Of a DNA stretch of 64,000 nt, positions 46,052 to 59,300 are shown piece after piece. The translations under genes were made by a program, and so were the position numbers. Origin of the DNA: Galaxea fascicularis (taxonomy: Eukaryota; Cnidaria; Anthozoa; Scleractinia; Euphylliidae); the NCBI GenBank assembly GCA_948470475.1, contig OX419347.1, forward strand, positions 391,001-455,000. The letters run 5' to 3'. The notes under the pieces were generated by a model, which was given only the letters and a program-made list of their open reading frames with translations, searched no databases and was not told the DNA's origin. Positions within the stretch are counted from its first letter, which is position 1. Each line of letters begins with the position of its first letter.

Positions 46052-46901
46052 TAAAATACTTATTTAGCTTGAGGGAATCACTCTAACACAATTTCCACAG
46101 CATTCTTGTCGTTAATTTATTCACTTGATAATTTATTCATTCAGGTTCAACAGGTGCACGACCAGTACCTGACACCTCAGTCAAATCTTGTACCCAGTCT
46201 AGCTGCCAGTTGATTTTTTAAGCGAGGTATTGGAAACGACACTCCCTTCGGTAAAGAAAAAAGGTTCTCGCGAAAACGCACTCGCGCCACTGATCAGCCA
46301 ATGACAAGCAACTAAAAACCAAAACCAAAACCAATCGCGAGTGGCACGCGCGTATTTTCCGACGCTTTGCGCTGGATAGGCCGCGGATGCATGTAATTAG
46401 TTTAATTCTGATTGGCTCATTACGCTGCTTGAGTCTTTTATGATTGGTCAGAGTAATTTCTTTGGTTTCGCTTATATGACACTCAATTGAAAAGAGCTCA
46501 AAAAGTTCGATATATTGATGTTCTTACATAGTTTACTCAACCTCCCAACTTGAAAAGGAAATGTATTCGGTTTCTATACATACAGAGAATGACTTAGCAA
46601 TGAAAACATATTGCCAGGGTTTGATCAATAAGTAGATCTTATCATATTTACAAACAAGGTGAAGGTTCTATGAATGATGACCTTGTACAAAAATGTGCAA
46701 AATTTAATTTTTTAAAGTATATTTACAGTTTTTGTAATTGCACCCCATATGTGAGTTAAAATTAATATAGATGAAACAGAAACTGAAAAAGAAATTGCGC
46801 TGAAAACAACCAAAAGACCAAAGTATCAAATTGACTTTTACGTTTGAGTTACAAACGTTTGGTTGAAGAGGTATTTTCCTTTAAAATATAACTAAATTCT
46901 A
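46052..46901. promoter_or_regulatory. P2 promoter interval / P3 3' flank
   Basis: 850 bp between the P3 stop and the P2 start. Presumed P2 promoter by position. It contains the CCAAT-rich repeat at 46220-46500 and AT-rich sequence beyond. Confidence 0.5.
46220..46500. repeat. CCAAT-rich dispersed repeat, copy 1
   Basis: AACCAAAACCAAAACCAATC, then TTCTGATTGGCTCATTACGC, TGATTGGTCAGAGTAATTTC and ACACTCAATTGA. The same order of phrases occurs at 57475-57655. It lies 170 bp upstream of the P2 start and supplies several CCAAT/ATTGG boxes. Confidence 0.8.
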
Positions 46902-49900
46902 TCAATCCGCCTTACTTCCATCGACCAAAGAAATTTTACCACCCTGATTAAGAACTAACGGAACACACAACATCTCAAGTTTCTCGTGTACTTTCTTAGA
47001 CACACTACGCAATTCATCGTCTTTAAGGGTCTCCAACAGCGAAGTTACAGCATTGAGAACGTGTCTTTCCTTCGGCTGAGTTTCCTCAAACGTCCATTCT
47101 TCTGTGCTCTCCATATCATTTCTCATCTCTTCCTCAATGGCATCTGTCCGAACGCTTTCTATGTTTTTACGCATCCTTTCAAGTATCCTCTGACTCTCCT
47201 TTTTGGTCTGAGATATAAGATTACTTCCCTTCCTCCATGCTCTTAGTTCCAAATCTCCTTCACCATCTATGTTGATCCAGTTGGTTGCTATCCATTTCTC
47301 GCCTTTGATTACGTCACAGTGACCATAATGCATAGCGTTATCCAAGCCTCCAATCCAGGTGCCTTCGTCGTTGATCACGTGATTGTACCACAGAATAGCC
47401 TTGCCTCTTTCTGGTTTGATAACCAAGTTTCCCTTTGTGCAGTATTCGTGTGAATTACATTTAGAAAGCGCAGTGTTCGTCCATCTCTGAAAAGAATCGT
47501 AAAGGAAGACGGTGAACAGCACTTTCAATACTATGGGCCTTCATCGATATGAAGCGCACCCGAATGGCCGGACGTATCAGATACTGAGGCATATAAATTT
47601 TATATACGTTTCGATGTGTATAGTATTACTGTATTACTGCCTGGGGTGAGCCGGTGAAATCGAAACAATAAATACAGACAATGATTCACTTGTGCACATG
47701 TGTGACTACCTTACATCGACTAATTATTTTGCACGATGTCTGCCCTAGTAACTGTTACTAGAAGAAACTTAGTTCATGTGCAGAATTGAAGACTTAAATG
47801 TGCATACCTCGTACGCTTCCAAGCGCATAAAGAAGAAGCCATGCATCTTTTTCCGGCCTGGCACCCACCACTTTCCTTCAATCTGCGCATTCCCCTTTAA
47901 TCTTCCAGCGTATTTGATTGACAGCTCATTATTCTCTCGATTTAGATACTTCTTACGGAATCTAATAATGTCTCCTGTAACCAAGCTGTCAATCAACTCG
48001 AACGCTCCGCCTGCATCATTTCCTTCTCCATGCAGGACTTTATTAGCTCCGTCCATCTTGAATTCGATATTGACATCAAACAGATTTCTACCACCTGTGG
48101 TCTTTGCATAAGTGAAGAAACCCGTCCAGTTACCAGAATTGTTCATAACGTCCTCCTGTGAGTAAAAAGAACGCTCTCTCAAAAAACCAAGTCGTGAGAA
48201 TGAAGACAATCAATAATAAATACAAGAAAAATTCTTGATGTTTTAACACGCTCTCCGAGCTTGTTACGTAATAATAGTACGAGAAACGGTTAGAATTTAA
48301 GGGGCGATATCATCAGTGTTAATTCACACACCTCAAACTTGTTGTTTGCCAGTGGAAACACAACCTCTCCCCCTTCTTCAACATCAGTTAGGAAATACGA
48401 TACCGTTATGAACCTTACGAGAAAGGGAGAAAAGACAATTAGCCCTACACAATTTCAGAAGACTGATCAGACAACTGATAATCCTAACTGATTCTAATTA
48501 TGCTATATATCATAATGACGACGACAGTTACGACACCGATCGTTGCGATAATCATAAAGAGAAGACGTTGGTAATGATGGTCATGATCATTAGTCATAAA
48601 GTTTGTAATATTGATAATGATGAGGCTGATGATGACGGCAATGAAAATAAGGATGATCCTTCTTGCGAATTTGATGGTGATGATGACTGTTATTGACGAT
48701 GATGACGATGATGATGATAGTAATTAGTCATGCTGATGACAATGGTAGTGTCCATGATCACCGTACCTGCATATTCTGCAGTGCTGCATGTCACCGTACA
48801 AACAGCAAGGAACCCCTTTAAACGTAGGCTCACTATCCTGCTGACAATACTGGTAATTGTCTTCTTCAAACTGTAATACCTAAAATGTGATTGCAAAATA
48901 TGTTCGCGTCACATATTTTTAAGGTGAATAACGTAGGATAGGCAGGTGTAAGATGCATCCCTTCTCACCGCTTGTTCTTAGTGCCAGCATCTCCCAAATC
49001 TAACTCTTATTTGAGGTGCTGGCACGCTACGAGAATCAGTGACAAGTCACGCCCACAAAAAGGTACATGTTCGTTAAGTGATTTGTTTAGTGCTGAGCCA
49101 TAAGTTGAAGCTAAATTAATATTGCATTTGCATGGCACAGGCAAGCCGTTTACAGATTCGCAGGACAGAAAAATGCATTTCTTGCCTGCATTGGTTCGCT
49201 CTCTTGTATAATCTCCTTTGGTATCTTGGTTATGGACTGAAGCCTAGAAATAAAAAATAAACGTTAAACCGCGAACAGGCTTAGCAGAAGGCCATAGTGA
49301 ACTCCTGTTTTGATACAAATTTTCACTGCGACCACCATTTTTCTACAATAACGTTTCCTTGCAAGTCAGATGCACTTTTCTCAAGTATTTTCATGTTCAG
49401 TTTGTCGCCATCGTTTGCAGGGGCTTCAAAATCACACCTGCCAACTTACAATGTGGGTCAGCTGGCAGAGGCACCCAGTCTGTCAGTGTATGGAATAAAT
49501 CGCCCCTATTACTGAAATCAGCGCAAAACACTGGGTGACAGCCCTAGTGATTCCTGAATCTGTTTATATTTCTAGGTATTATAATCCAAACACGAACCGT
49601 TCATGAAATCCATCCAGTAACTCGGGTTGATATCTAAGCAGCTCGTCGTCATCGTGCCATAACCAAGAAATCTTGCTGGTGGATTTTCTTTGCAGTGAAG
49701 AGTCGTTTAGCAGTGCGGCGATGTATTCTTTAATCGTTTCTAGTTCTACACTTTTGAACTCTGTTAAGTCGATTTTACCTGTTGAAAGAAGGGGTTCGAT
49801 TCTCTCAGATCCGTCGTTTGGAGCTGGTTCGTCTCTATTTGCTAACGCAGTTAGTGGGCAGCGCGGGAAAATAGCGACGCGAGGCTGGAGAGGAGGAGAA

Positions 49901-51645
49901 CGAGACTGTCCTACAATAATATGCAACAGTGGGTTCTAATAAAGACGGAAACCTGGAGTTTGGAGTGCTGGTAGGGATTACTGAAATACTTGAACCAAAT
50001 TGCATTCAGATCAAAGTTTATACTTACCATTATCATCTTTGTCCAGTGCTAAAGACTTCACCCTATGACAAAAGGAAATAATGTCAATTGCGACATTTCC
50101 CAGTAAGTCTGACCGGGAATCGAATAAGAAGTTTGAAGTAATGTTTTTGAGGCGAAGGGACAACCAATGAGAAGCAGTGCCATAAACACCGTGACTTGAT
50201 ACGCTTACGTTCTCGCGCTTTTCACCACCCTGTCGGGCTGGAAATCTCTGCCTCATATTTGGTATTGTTGTTTTGGATGTTTGGAAATGGCGCAACTGAA
50301 CATGGCGTGTCCAAGTGATATAGTTGTAGACTTCGATTAACCACTTATAAGAGACAGTAGGATACGAGACACCATCAACAAGTAATTAGTTCTTCAATTA
50401 TGATTTTGGTGTGAATTAAACCTTCTCCAGTTGGTATACCCAGTAAATCTATACTTACATTGCTATGGCGTTGCGCTCAGTGAACTTCAAGTCCATTTTA
50501 CCAGGAATCAAAACAATCTGTAGAGAATAAAATGTTTCTTGTGCTTACCGGGGATTAAATGCTGGGAAACTTTTCTCGTTATTATTTAGGAATTGTTCAA
50601 AAGTTAACAAAACATATGCACAATTCCACTTACCTCTTCTTTGTCAATATATCCATCCCAGTTTAAGTCCCATTGTTTAAATGTGTTAAGAGGATCTTCA
50701 TAATAGATTCCTCGACTGTCCGTTCTCTTGGGATTATCTTTAAGGTTTTTATTCTCTGCAAGGGCTATGATGAGTTCGCATTCGTCTGCATCGAGAAAAT
50801 CAGGAATTTCTGCAAAGACGAGGAAAATGTAACAAGTTAAAATCTGATAAAAATGAAATTCCCATCACATATCTCCCACAGGGTTCCTTTTGGCACTTTG
50901 CTGGACAATACTGAACAAGAAATGGAAAGAAAGGTGTCAGAAAATCGGAAAAATTGAAAGAGATGCCATGTTAAGCTTATGTCCTCAGAATAAGAAGATC
51001 AAAGATATAAAGAAACCGCTGCAGTGTTGTGAAGCTTCTTATGAAGCCCTTCAGGTTAGAGAATGATTCAATAAAGTTTGTATGTATCCTGAATAACCTT
51101 ACCAAACACTAAAGGGCGCATGCTCAGTGTCTTCATGCGACGTTTGACTCCTGGAAGAATTTCAATCTCTTGAAGGTGACCTACCTACAAAGAGTAAAAT
51201 ACATGAGAGAGAGGCGTGCTCTGATTGGTGAAATTGTTTCTAAATTTTTGTATAAACGTACCTTCACTCCATCAACGACCGGAATTTGTAGTCCAAGCCA
51301 CTGGTTTACATAGGTCTCGTTAACGTTCACTTGTTGATCCCTAATTTCTGATAAGCTTTCGTTAATCCCTATACTCGATATTTCAACTTTCGCCATATTC
51401 TCCGGGGATATCTTTATAGCTTCGGTCTCCTCTAACCTTGCTTCATGAAATGCCTCACCCGAAACATCGATATTCTTAAGATATTTGTTTTTGTCTTGAC
51501 TCTCACAAAATGCGTCTTCTCTTTCTTCGCTATCACACGTGCCCAGAGATAAAGAAAGGTCCGAGGCGTTGATTCCAAAGTCCCATATGATTATAAAAAT
51601 GCACATTGCACCGAAAACGGAAGTGAAACAAATTGTGTCCGCCAT
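46902..51645 (-). CDS. P4HTM-like paralogue P3: predicted EF-hand pseudoenzyme with inserted domain
   Basis: Eleven exons, 700 residues: 51262-51645, 51103-51184, 50634-50809, 50459-50517, 50028-50062, 49598-49778, 49186-49243, 48767-48879, 48332-48413, 47808-48155, 46902-47486. Hydrophobic leader/anchor (FTSVFGAMCIFIIIW) near the N-terminus, then an acidic spacer unique to P3. EF-hand loops DLNWDGYIDKEE (203-214) and DKDDNGKIDLTE (241-252) look fully calcium-competent. In the dioxygenase domain the HxD motif is QQD (338-340, in NYQYCQQDS) and the distal His is Tyr560 (HYGHC); Lys570 is kept. Both iron-binding His are therefore missing and hydroxylase activity is not expected. Exon 10 (residues 391-506) is an extra domain absent from the other paralogues. 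The intron after exon 7 uses a GC donor. The reading frame is clean throughout, which argues against a dead gene. Confidence 0.9.
47808..48155 (-). other. P3-specific inserted domain exon (116 residues)
   Basis: A phase 0-0 exon bounded by consensus AG and GTATGC sites. The translated segment has alternating hydrophobic strands and spaced aromatic/glycine motifs: GNWTGFFTYA, FDVNIEFKMDG, GEGNDAGGAFEL, IIRFRKKYL, LSIKYAGRLKGN, IEGKWWVPG, HGFFFMRLEA. This looks like a small all-beta barrel of the calycin (lipocalin/avidin-like) type, judged only from the pattern. It sits in the variable loop between the FPLAxN strand and the CxxxxxC/NLVIKP strand of the dioxygenase domain. Confidence 0.7.
48500..48720. 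repeat. GAT/ATC-rich degenerate microsatellite
   Basis: Repeated GATGATGATGACGATGATG-type units in P3 intron 8. Confidence 0.85.
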
Positions 51646-52767
51646 TTTGAGTACTCTGTTTTCGTGCAATGGCCCTCGGTAGATGCTCAGCCTCGATCGG
51701 AATTTTTTCATAAATAAATGATCCAAAATAACATGGTCCAGATGTCTTCTATTCAAGAAATTCAGTTTGTTTCACCTTTAAACAGCCGTGAAACATGTTA
51801 TTCACTTGCCATTATTTTGATTGGTCAGTCTGAATGAGAAGTGCTGGTACCAAAAGATACCGGGTTATTGAACAAAGCCAGTGCGCTGAGCAGATCTGTT
51901 AAAAGCAAAATGGAACGGGGATTAGTAAAATCTTTCTAGATTTCAGCAATTCTGCCAAGAGACAAACATTCTTTTAAATTTTCGACAATTCTGCCTCGCG
52001 AAAGGAAGGTAACCAAAACGTCAAAGGGAAGGGGGGGCGGGGAGTGTATTCGCCCGTCTTTCAGTGGTCTTTAAAGTAAAGTCCAAGAGACACTGAGCTT
52101 TGTTCGAAAGCTGAAACTCAGGAAAACACCCTTAAAGCTTGATGTGAAACAGGCATAAACAATTTAATTGAATTATGTATGCACATAATTCAGGGGCATG
52201 AGCCACCACTTGTCGGCAAGCGACGCGGGGAAGGGGGTAGGGGGGAGAGTGCCAGTTATCGCTTCCAGGGAGTCTGGGCAGAGACTGTCGGGACTCGTTC
52301 AACACTTAACTTAACCACAAAATTGAGCACAGCAAATGCGACCACCACACTTACGTTCTCTCTCCATTAACAATTCTTACGATTTTTTTTTCAACAGAGC
52401 AGAGGCATACACTCAAAAGAATCAATGGTCAGGCAATAGTGATCCGTAATCGACATATCACCAGATGTGGAGGGTTGCCTAGTTACCAACTGATCGTCCT
52501 GATTCGTAGGAAGCGTGCCGGATAACCAACAGTGTTGTCACGCCACGCTAAAACTCGAATAGTGGTAGGGATGAATAGTGTATCGTACAAACGACAGGCA
52601 TCTCTTTGTGACTTCAATGTAACGCCGCAAAAAGAAGGGAAAAAGTTGTTGTCACGCATAGATCTCCACAGATGAGTCTTGTAAACAATAACTCATTTGT
52701 TTATTGAAATATATTGTTTACAGATCATATGTAAATAAGTTTAGTTTCGCCCTTTCATTGTCAGTCA
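51646..52767. promoter_or_regulatory. Divergent promoter interval P3 / P4
   Basis: 1.1 kb between start codons on opposite strands. It contains a G-rich tract (GGGGGGGCGGGG) near 52025 and another near 52210-52245. No repeat boundaries seen. Bidirectional promoter by position only. Confidence 0.5.
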
Positions 52768-54938
52768 ATGGGATACATTGGAACGAACATGGCGCCTCCG
52801 CGTGTCGACAACAAAAAGTTGTCAAAGGAAAAATCAAAGAAAAAACCGACAAAGAAGGATTCAAAATCATCATCGCTTCCATCTACGGCAATAGCAGTCG
52901 CCATAACGGCTTTGATAGCGGTCTGTGTGGCTGTTTATTACAAGAATGGATCACAAATTGAAACGAAATTGGATGAATCATCAGTGGGAGGCAATCGAAA
53001 GCCAGCTGTGACTACAAAGAACAAGCGAACTGAAGTTAACGCCGATATTAAAATACTTCCCAGACTTGACGGTGTCAAGGTAGGAAAAAAGTGAAATGTG
53101 ATATCAAAATTTATTAGCTGAGTAGTTGAGTTGATATGTCCGTCGTAACATTCGTTCCTGTTGCATTAGTATGTTATCATTCTTCATTTCTCTGAAATAT
53201 ATTTCGAGTGTTGCTCAAGGTTTTATTGAGATCTTCTTGAGAGCAACCCAGAGGTCATGCACGATATGTATACAGACCCCTCTCGATACATGAACGTGCA
53301 CGAAAACAGCGTTGTAATTAGTCAAAAGCCGTTTCATCATAAATTAATCAAGTTTTAAGTGCCTCATTCATATGAAAGTGTTACTATAAAAGAAAGTATT
53401 CCAGCATACTAATGCCGTGACACCGTAACGCAATCCTATCATTGCGCGCCCGGTGATATAATTAGTTATACCCGTAATTGCATGGCATGGCATGGCAGCA
53501 AATAACACAAGGCAAAACTATGGATTTACACATGCATAGTGGCTAGGTTATGTCAACATATCCCTGTTTCCATTTCTCAGTCCAAGTTAAAACGACCAAA
53601 AGCACAGCCTACCGAGTATTCGAGCGACCACGTGTAAATGAAGCAAACGTAGCCTGCGTGAACACCCAACTCGTGAAAATATGCGAGTTGAATAAAGTGC
53701 TTCTTCGCCCTTGAGAAAAGGTTTAGTAATTTTTTCCTTCCTTGGGATTGCAGCATCGTGCTGTCCTATTTAAGTACTCTTTGCTACGAGGTTCTGGTTC
53801 GGCTAAATCTCAAAGAGCGCTTAAATTGTCCACGTGTGTACAGCGCTGCTTTCAGCTCCATCCGCGTTTTTGATCCTGTGGGCAAACATACATGTGAGAA
53901 ACAATGCAAAAATTATGTTGTTTGTAGAAGCTATTGTTTTAGGAATTTCCCACCGTATTTATCCTGTTTTCTTGGGGTTTGTTTGTTTTTCTCTGATCGC
54001 AATGCGTGACTGACGTGTTGAATTTTCGCGCCCTGGCCTCAGCTCAGAGATCGATCGAAGGCCTAGGCCTTGACTACCCACAAAGACCTGCGTTCCCATT
54101 GGAGAGCCATAAGTTTGATATGTGGTCTGAAAGGAATGAATATGTTCGAAAACCTCATTTTAAATTCTATCACCTGAATTAAATTGTTTGAAAGCTCACA
54201 CCGCTCCCTCTCCACGTGCACTGAAAGAGACTTTTCGTGCTGTTGTTATTGCTGTTGTTTGATGACTTCGACAGATTTATTATTTTTCCTTTCAGGTGGG
54301 TCATTTTCAAAAAAAGCAGCTTAGCCCAGGAAAGATGTACGAAATAAAGACATTGAGCCTTAGACCACCAATATTCGGTAAGGGAACAAACAAGTTGACT
54401 CACAGAAGGATCATTAGACATGATTGGATGATTATAAGCAGTTTGTAGCCGATCTTGGAGTTGGACATTATTTCGCTCCGACACAACCACGTAACATCCA
54501 TTAGGAACCAATAAAGTAAAGACAGAACAAACACAATGACGAACACTTTATTTCATGTTCTCTAGAAATCCCCAACTTTTTAACTGATGAAGAATGCCAG
54601 ACAATAATCAATCTCGCCTCTGAAGAGGGCCTGGACACGAGTGAGGTCCAGGACCCTGAGACAGGAATCAACATTGAACCAACCAATGAGAAGACGTTCC
54701 GTAGCTGGGACTACAATCGTGATGGAGTCATTGATAAAGTTGAGGTACAAAACATCCTCCTAAACTGTTGCTGAAAAGTTTATTCTCAAAGTATGGAACA
54801 GCTGCCAGTACCATGTATGATCACTGGTCAAAGCCAATTATTTATCATCATTATTATTATTTATTCATTTCTCACACCATTAGTTGTATTGGTGGAGAAC
54901 ATCAGGCTATTTCCTATAGCCTTAGGTGTCTAGGGACC

Positions 54939-54986
<48 letters not shown>

Positions 54987-55029
54987 AATTGATTGTTCTC
55001 AACTTGTTTTCTCCCAATGAAATGTAATC

Positions 55030-55071
<42 letters not shown>

Positions 55072-56268
55072 TGATCTATTTGTAGGTAATGCACAATCTT
55101 GTTGACCTCAGTGATCTATATTTCTCCGAGGAAGACGTAGACAAAATGTAAGTGATTTCTAAAACTGCTTAAGGACCAGTTCAGACGCCGATGGCAGTGG
55201 ATTTTATTGTCGGTTTGGATTCTAAGGATAAACAAGGTCATTTTTGCAAGAAAAAAGGCTGAATCATTCTATAATTGTGCTAAACGTTCTGAAAAAGGAG
55301 TTGCCCGCTTATAGTTTGAATTCAGCTTATGCTGAGAAAGGGGACGATTTTAGCGTGACATTTTTACTTCCCGGAAGATAAATAAATAAATACTTAATTA
55401 ACCACTCCCCTATAGCGGCTTTTCAGGGCCAATGAAACAAATAATACAAATGAACACAACAGAGTTAAGAATCCCAACTGGCGGGAGGCAGACCAGAAGA
55501 ATGAGATAAATGAGAAGATTGAGAAGATGAGTTGTGGAATTGTGAGTCCTTGCAAATTTCCTTGATGAAGGACGTGTAAAATGAAATGCCTTTTAGGCTT
55601 TCTGACTGGACAGATAAGGCAATCCCCCCTACATGTACATAAAATCGACCTAGTCTTCTCTCGGCCGTAAAGCTTTTCAAACAGGATTTTCCCGCTTTGA
55701 GGATCACTAACTCGGCAATAAGCACGGTGACCCCCACGTTTTAATGTATGACTTTAAATGACTGAAGGTTAACTACAATATATCTCGATTTGAAAGAAAG
55801 TTTAAAATTCTGCCTTAAAATATTTTGATTTTAATGCTGTAAACAACACGTCTTTAGATAGTCTTGGGTATGTGCGCACGCCGCGAATTGTTGAATGACA
55901 TGATATTAACTTCTGTTTCTGTTTTCTGGATTGTAATGTAAGTCCAGGGCCTATTTTGTTGAACGTCTCTGATAACTTAACCCGAGAAGTGCTCATTTTA
56001 GAAATTCTAGTGCCCCTCTCTGCCAACTAAGGTTAAGTAATGAGAACCTGATTGGTCACTAAGTCGCTATAAAGGTCATCTCTGTTGTGCAAAACTGAAC
56101 GAGCTCGGTGACCCCTACTTTTTATTGCATTTTGTTAAAGCACATAACATGTTAATCAACTGGACGAAGTTTGAGAAAACTTTTAATACTCCTTCTTTTT
56201 CACTGGAATCACCTTAAGTCCGACAAAAAAGCGGCGTCTGAATCAGTTCGGTACGGCAGTTTTAATTT

Positions 56269-56339
<71 letters not shown>

Positions 56340-59300
56340 TGGCGCCCTTCTCATGTGCCGAACTAAATGCATTAATTATGACAATGTATAAATGTATAAT
56401 GCCTTTTCCGTATATAAAATACATATTAGGTTCGACACACGATACGCCGTCTGAACCAGCTGTCGCCCCAATGTCACTTTAAAGTCGAACTTAATTCAGT
56501 TAGTTCGGCATATGAGTGGAGCTGCGTCTGAACCGGACCTAAGTTACCCTTCGAGTTAATTAAAAGTGCCGACAAAGATTTCCTTGAAGAACATCATTTA
56601 AGCTTCTTAAGAGATTCGTTTTAATTGTAAAGTTTACTGACAGTTTTCGTCATAATCCCGACTGTTATTGCGTTTATGTACTACGCCTTCTTCCGGAAGC
56701 CAGAAAAAATCATTTGGTTTAAGTATTTAATCACCAATGATCTTTAAATTTTCCAGGTTTGCTGAACTTAAAGTAGACAAGAATAAAAATGGTTTGTAAA
56801 CCAAACTAAACTGATTGTTCATTACACAACATCTCATCCTTTTTCAGTATCTCGCATTGTTATGACTGGCACCCCTCTGGGTCCTCATTGCCACAGTATG
56901 CTCTTTAAGTATAATTAGAATTCATGATCATTCAAGTGTGTTTCAACCAATGATAATCTTGTCAATCTTGATAGCTACATTAATGGAAATAAAACAACCA
57001 TTCATTTTAATGTCGTCTTACAGGTCGATGTTTTCCAAAATACTTAAGTCAAAAGCGACAATGATTTCTGACCCACTTTTTTTTATAACGTTCCAGGAGT
57101 CATCGACTTGAGTGAGTTTCTGGCAGTTAAGACAGACAAAATAATGAAAAGTCTTCATAACACTGCGAAAAAGCTTCCACGAGTAAAGAGCCGAAACAGC
57201 AGGCAAACGTGGTTAGATCATCGAAAGATCAAAGGGCTGAATGATAGGTAAGAATGGTCTTAATCTCCACACATTTTGAACTTTAAATCACTAAGTATTC
57301 GGTGATGAAAAGTTGAAAGCCTTTGCGTCTGTCTGAAAAGCTTTTCCATCAAACGATGTGAGTGGCGTAGCATGAAGAACAGTTCTTGATGTTTTATAGC
57401 AGTTTTCAATTGAGCATCGAAAGTAAATGGCGTTTGCGTTAGTTTTGCATTGCTTCGCTCCGTGATGGGCCAGCAAATTCTCGCTACTTTTTCAACCAAT
57501 GAAAACCAAAACCAAAACTAATCCCGCGCTTTACGCCGGTTACATGTAACTGCATTGTATTCTGATTGGCTCATTGCGCTGTTTAGGTCTGTTGTGATTG
57601 GCTGAAGTAATTGCTTTGGGTTTGATTTAACGACACTTAATTGCGAGAAACTGAAATGTAATCAATTGTTCTTTTTCCAGAGTGGCAGCTCTAACAAAAC
57701 TTCCGAGAGCAGTAATAGAAGAGAGTGAAGAACTTCAGGTAATTTGTGATCAAAAAGAAACGAAACCAAGAACTCCAACAACTGAAGAGAGAAAAATAAA
57801 AGACGATTTGGGGAAGCGCTAGTCCAAAGCCTGCGCACTGAAGAATTAGATCATAGTTGTAAAAAAGTTGGAAAATACTAATTGGGGTTGTACAAGTTTT
57901 GCATACAAGCGGTGTCAATGTCAGTCCAAAAAGGCCTCAGTTGAAAACAATAATCCTCTCTATTAACATAGACAGACTGGAGTAAAATTTTTCGGACCCA
58001 ACGTTAACCTATGGGTAGAGAAGGATTGTTTTGAGCTTGGAGGATTTGAGATCTACCTACGAGATAAAATCACCTCTTTGTTCTCATGTTTATACCTAGG
58101 TAGTTCATTATCATCCTGAAGGACATTACCACTGCCACCATGACTCACAGGATGTCGATCCCAGAGTTCCTTGTTGTGTCTTCCGTGACAGGAGGCACTG
58201 TCGTCTTTGCAGGTATGAATTTCTCTTAATAATATCCAAGGCCGGGGGGGGGGGGGTACTATATTGGTATGTGCCGCGGGTTAGGGTATGGCTTTTGAGG
58301 TTCTCAATCCTTAAATAGGGTATCATTTTTGCCCATGTTGGCATAGTGTTCCCGGTGTGATCTTTAGATAGGGTGCTAAATTGTATCAGCTAAAATAGTA
58401 TACTATGCTTGCTTCTAACTTCCAGTAATCTTCCAGAAACGAAATAAAGTTGATCCGTTCAAGCTATTTTTAGTTTTTGTTTTTCCCTTGAATAGAGTGT
58501 CATTTTTCGGGTTTGGGCCTTATCAAGTTTCGTTTGCTTCATCCTTAAATACGGTCAGGGTTTAAGACCCATCGCGGCACACATGCACCTAATAAGCAAG
58601 TTACCTTGAACCTGACAAAAACCGAGTTTATGCTAATTGCATCCAGACAGAAGTTATCTAACCTTTTAGATTGTCCTTCTCTAACTATAAATAACATGAC
58701 CGTGGAGCAGGTAGGATCAACAAAATCCCTTGGGGTCTGCATCGATCAAACTTTAAATTGGGAAACTCATATGGAAAACATCAGCAAAAAGATTGCTTCT
58801 GTCATTGGCGCAATAAAGCGCATACGACATCAAATCCCTTTTAATGTTGTAGTCAATGTTTATAATAGCCTTGTTCAGCCTCACTTCGATTATTGTTGTG
58901 AGGTGTGGGGAAACTGTAACAAAGGCCTTTCTGAAAGACTCCAAAAACTTCAAAATCGAGCAGCCCGTATTTTGATGTCGGCTAATTATGACAGTAATAT
59001 TAATGATTTGTTCCGGGCACTACGATGGCGAAAACTCTGTCATCAAAGATTAGAGAAGAAATCTATTATGTTGGACAAAATCTTACATGACATGACGCCT
59101 GAATATTTAAGATCAAGTTTTGTTTTTCGCGATAGCGTGAATTCGTATCATTTGAGAAATACTGAAAACGCACTAGCCCTTCCAAAACCTCGCACTGATT
59201 ATCTAAAGAGAAGTTTTTCGTACAGTGGAGCTCAGTTGTGGAACAGTTTACCCTTGGAATTAAGACAAGTGACTTCCTTGAGAGATTTAAAGAACAAATT

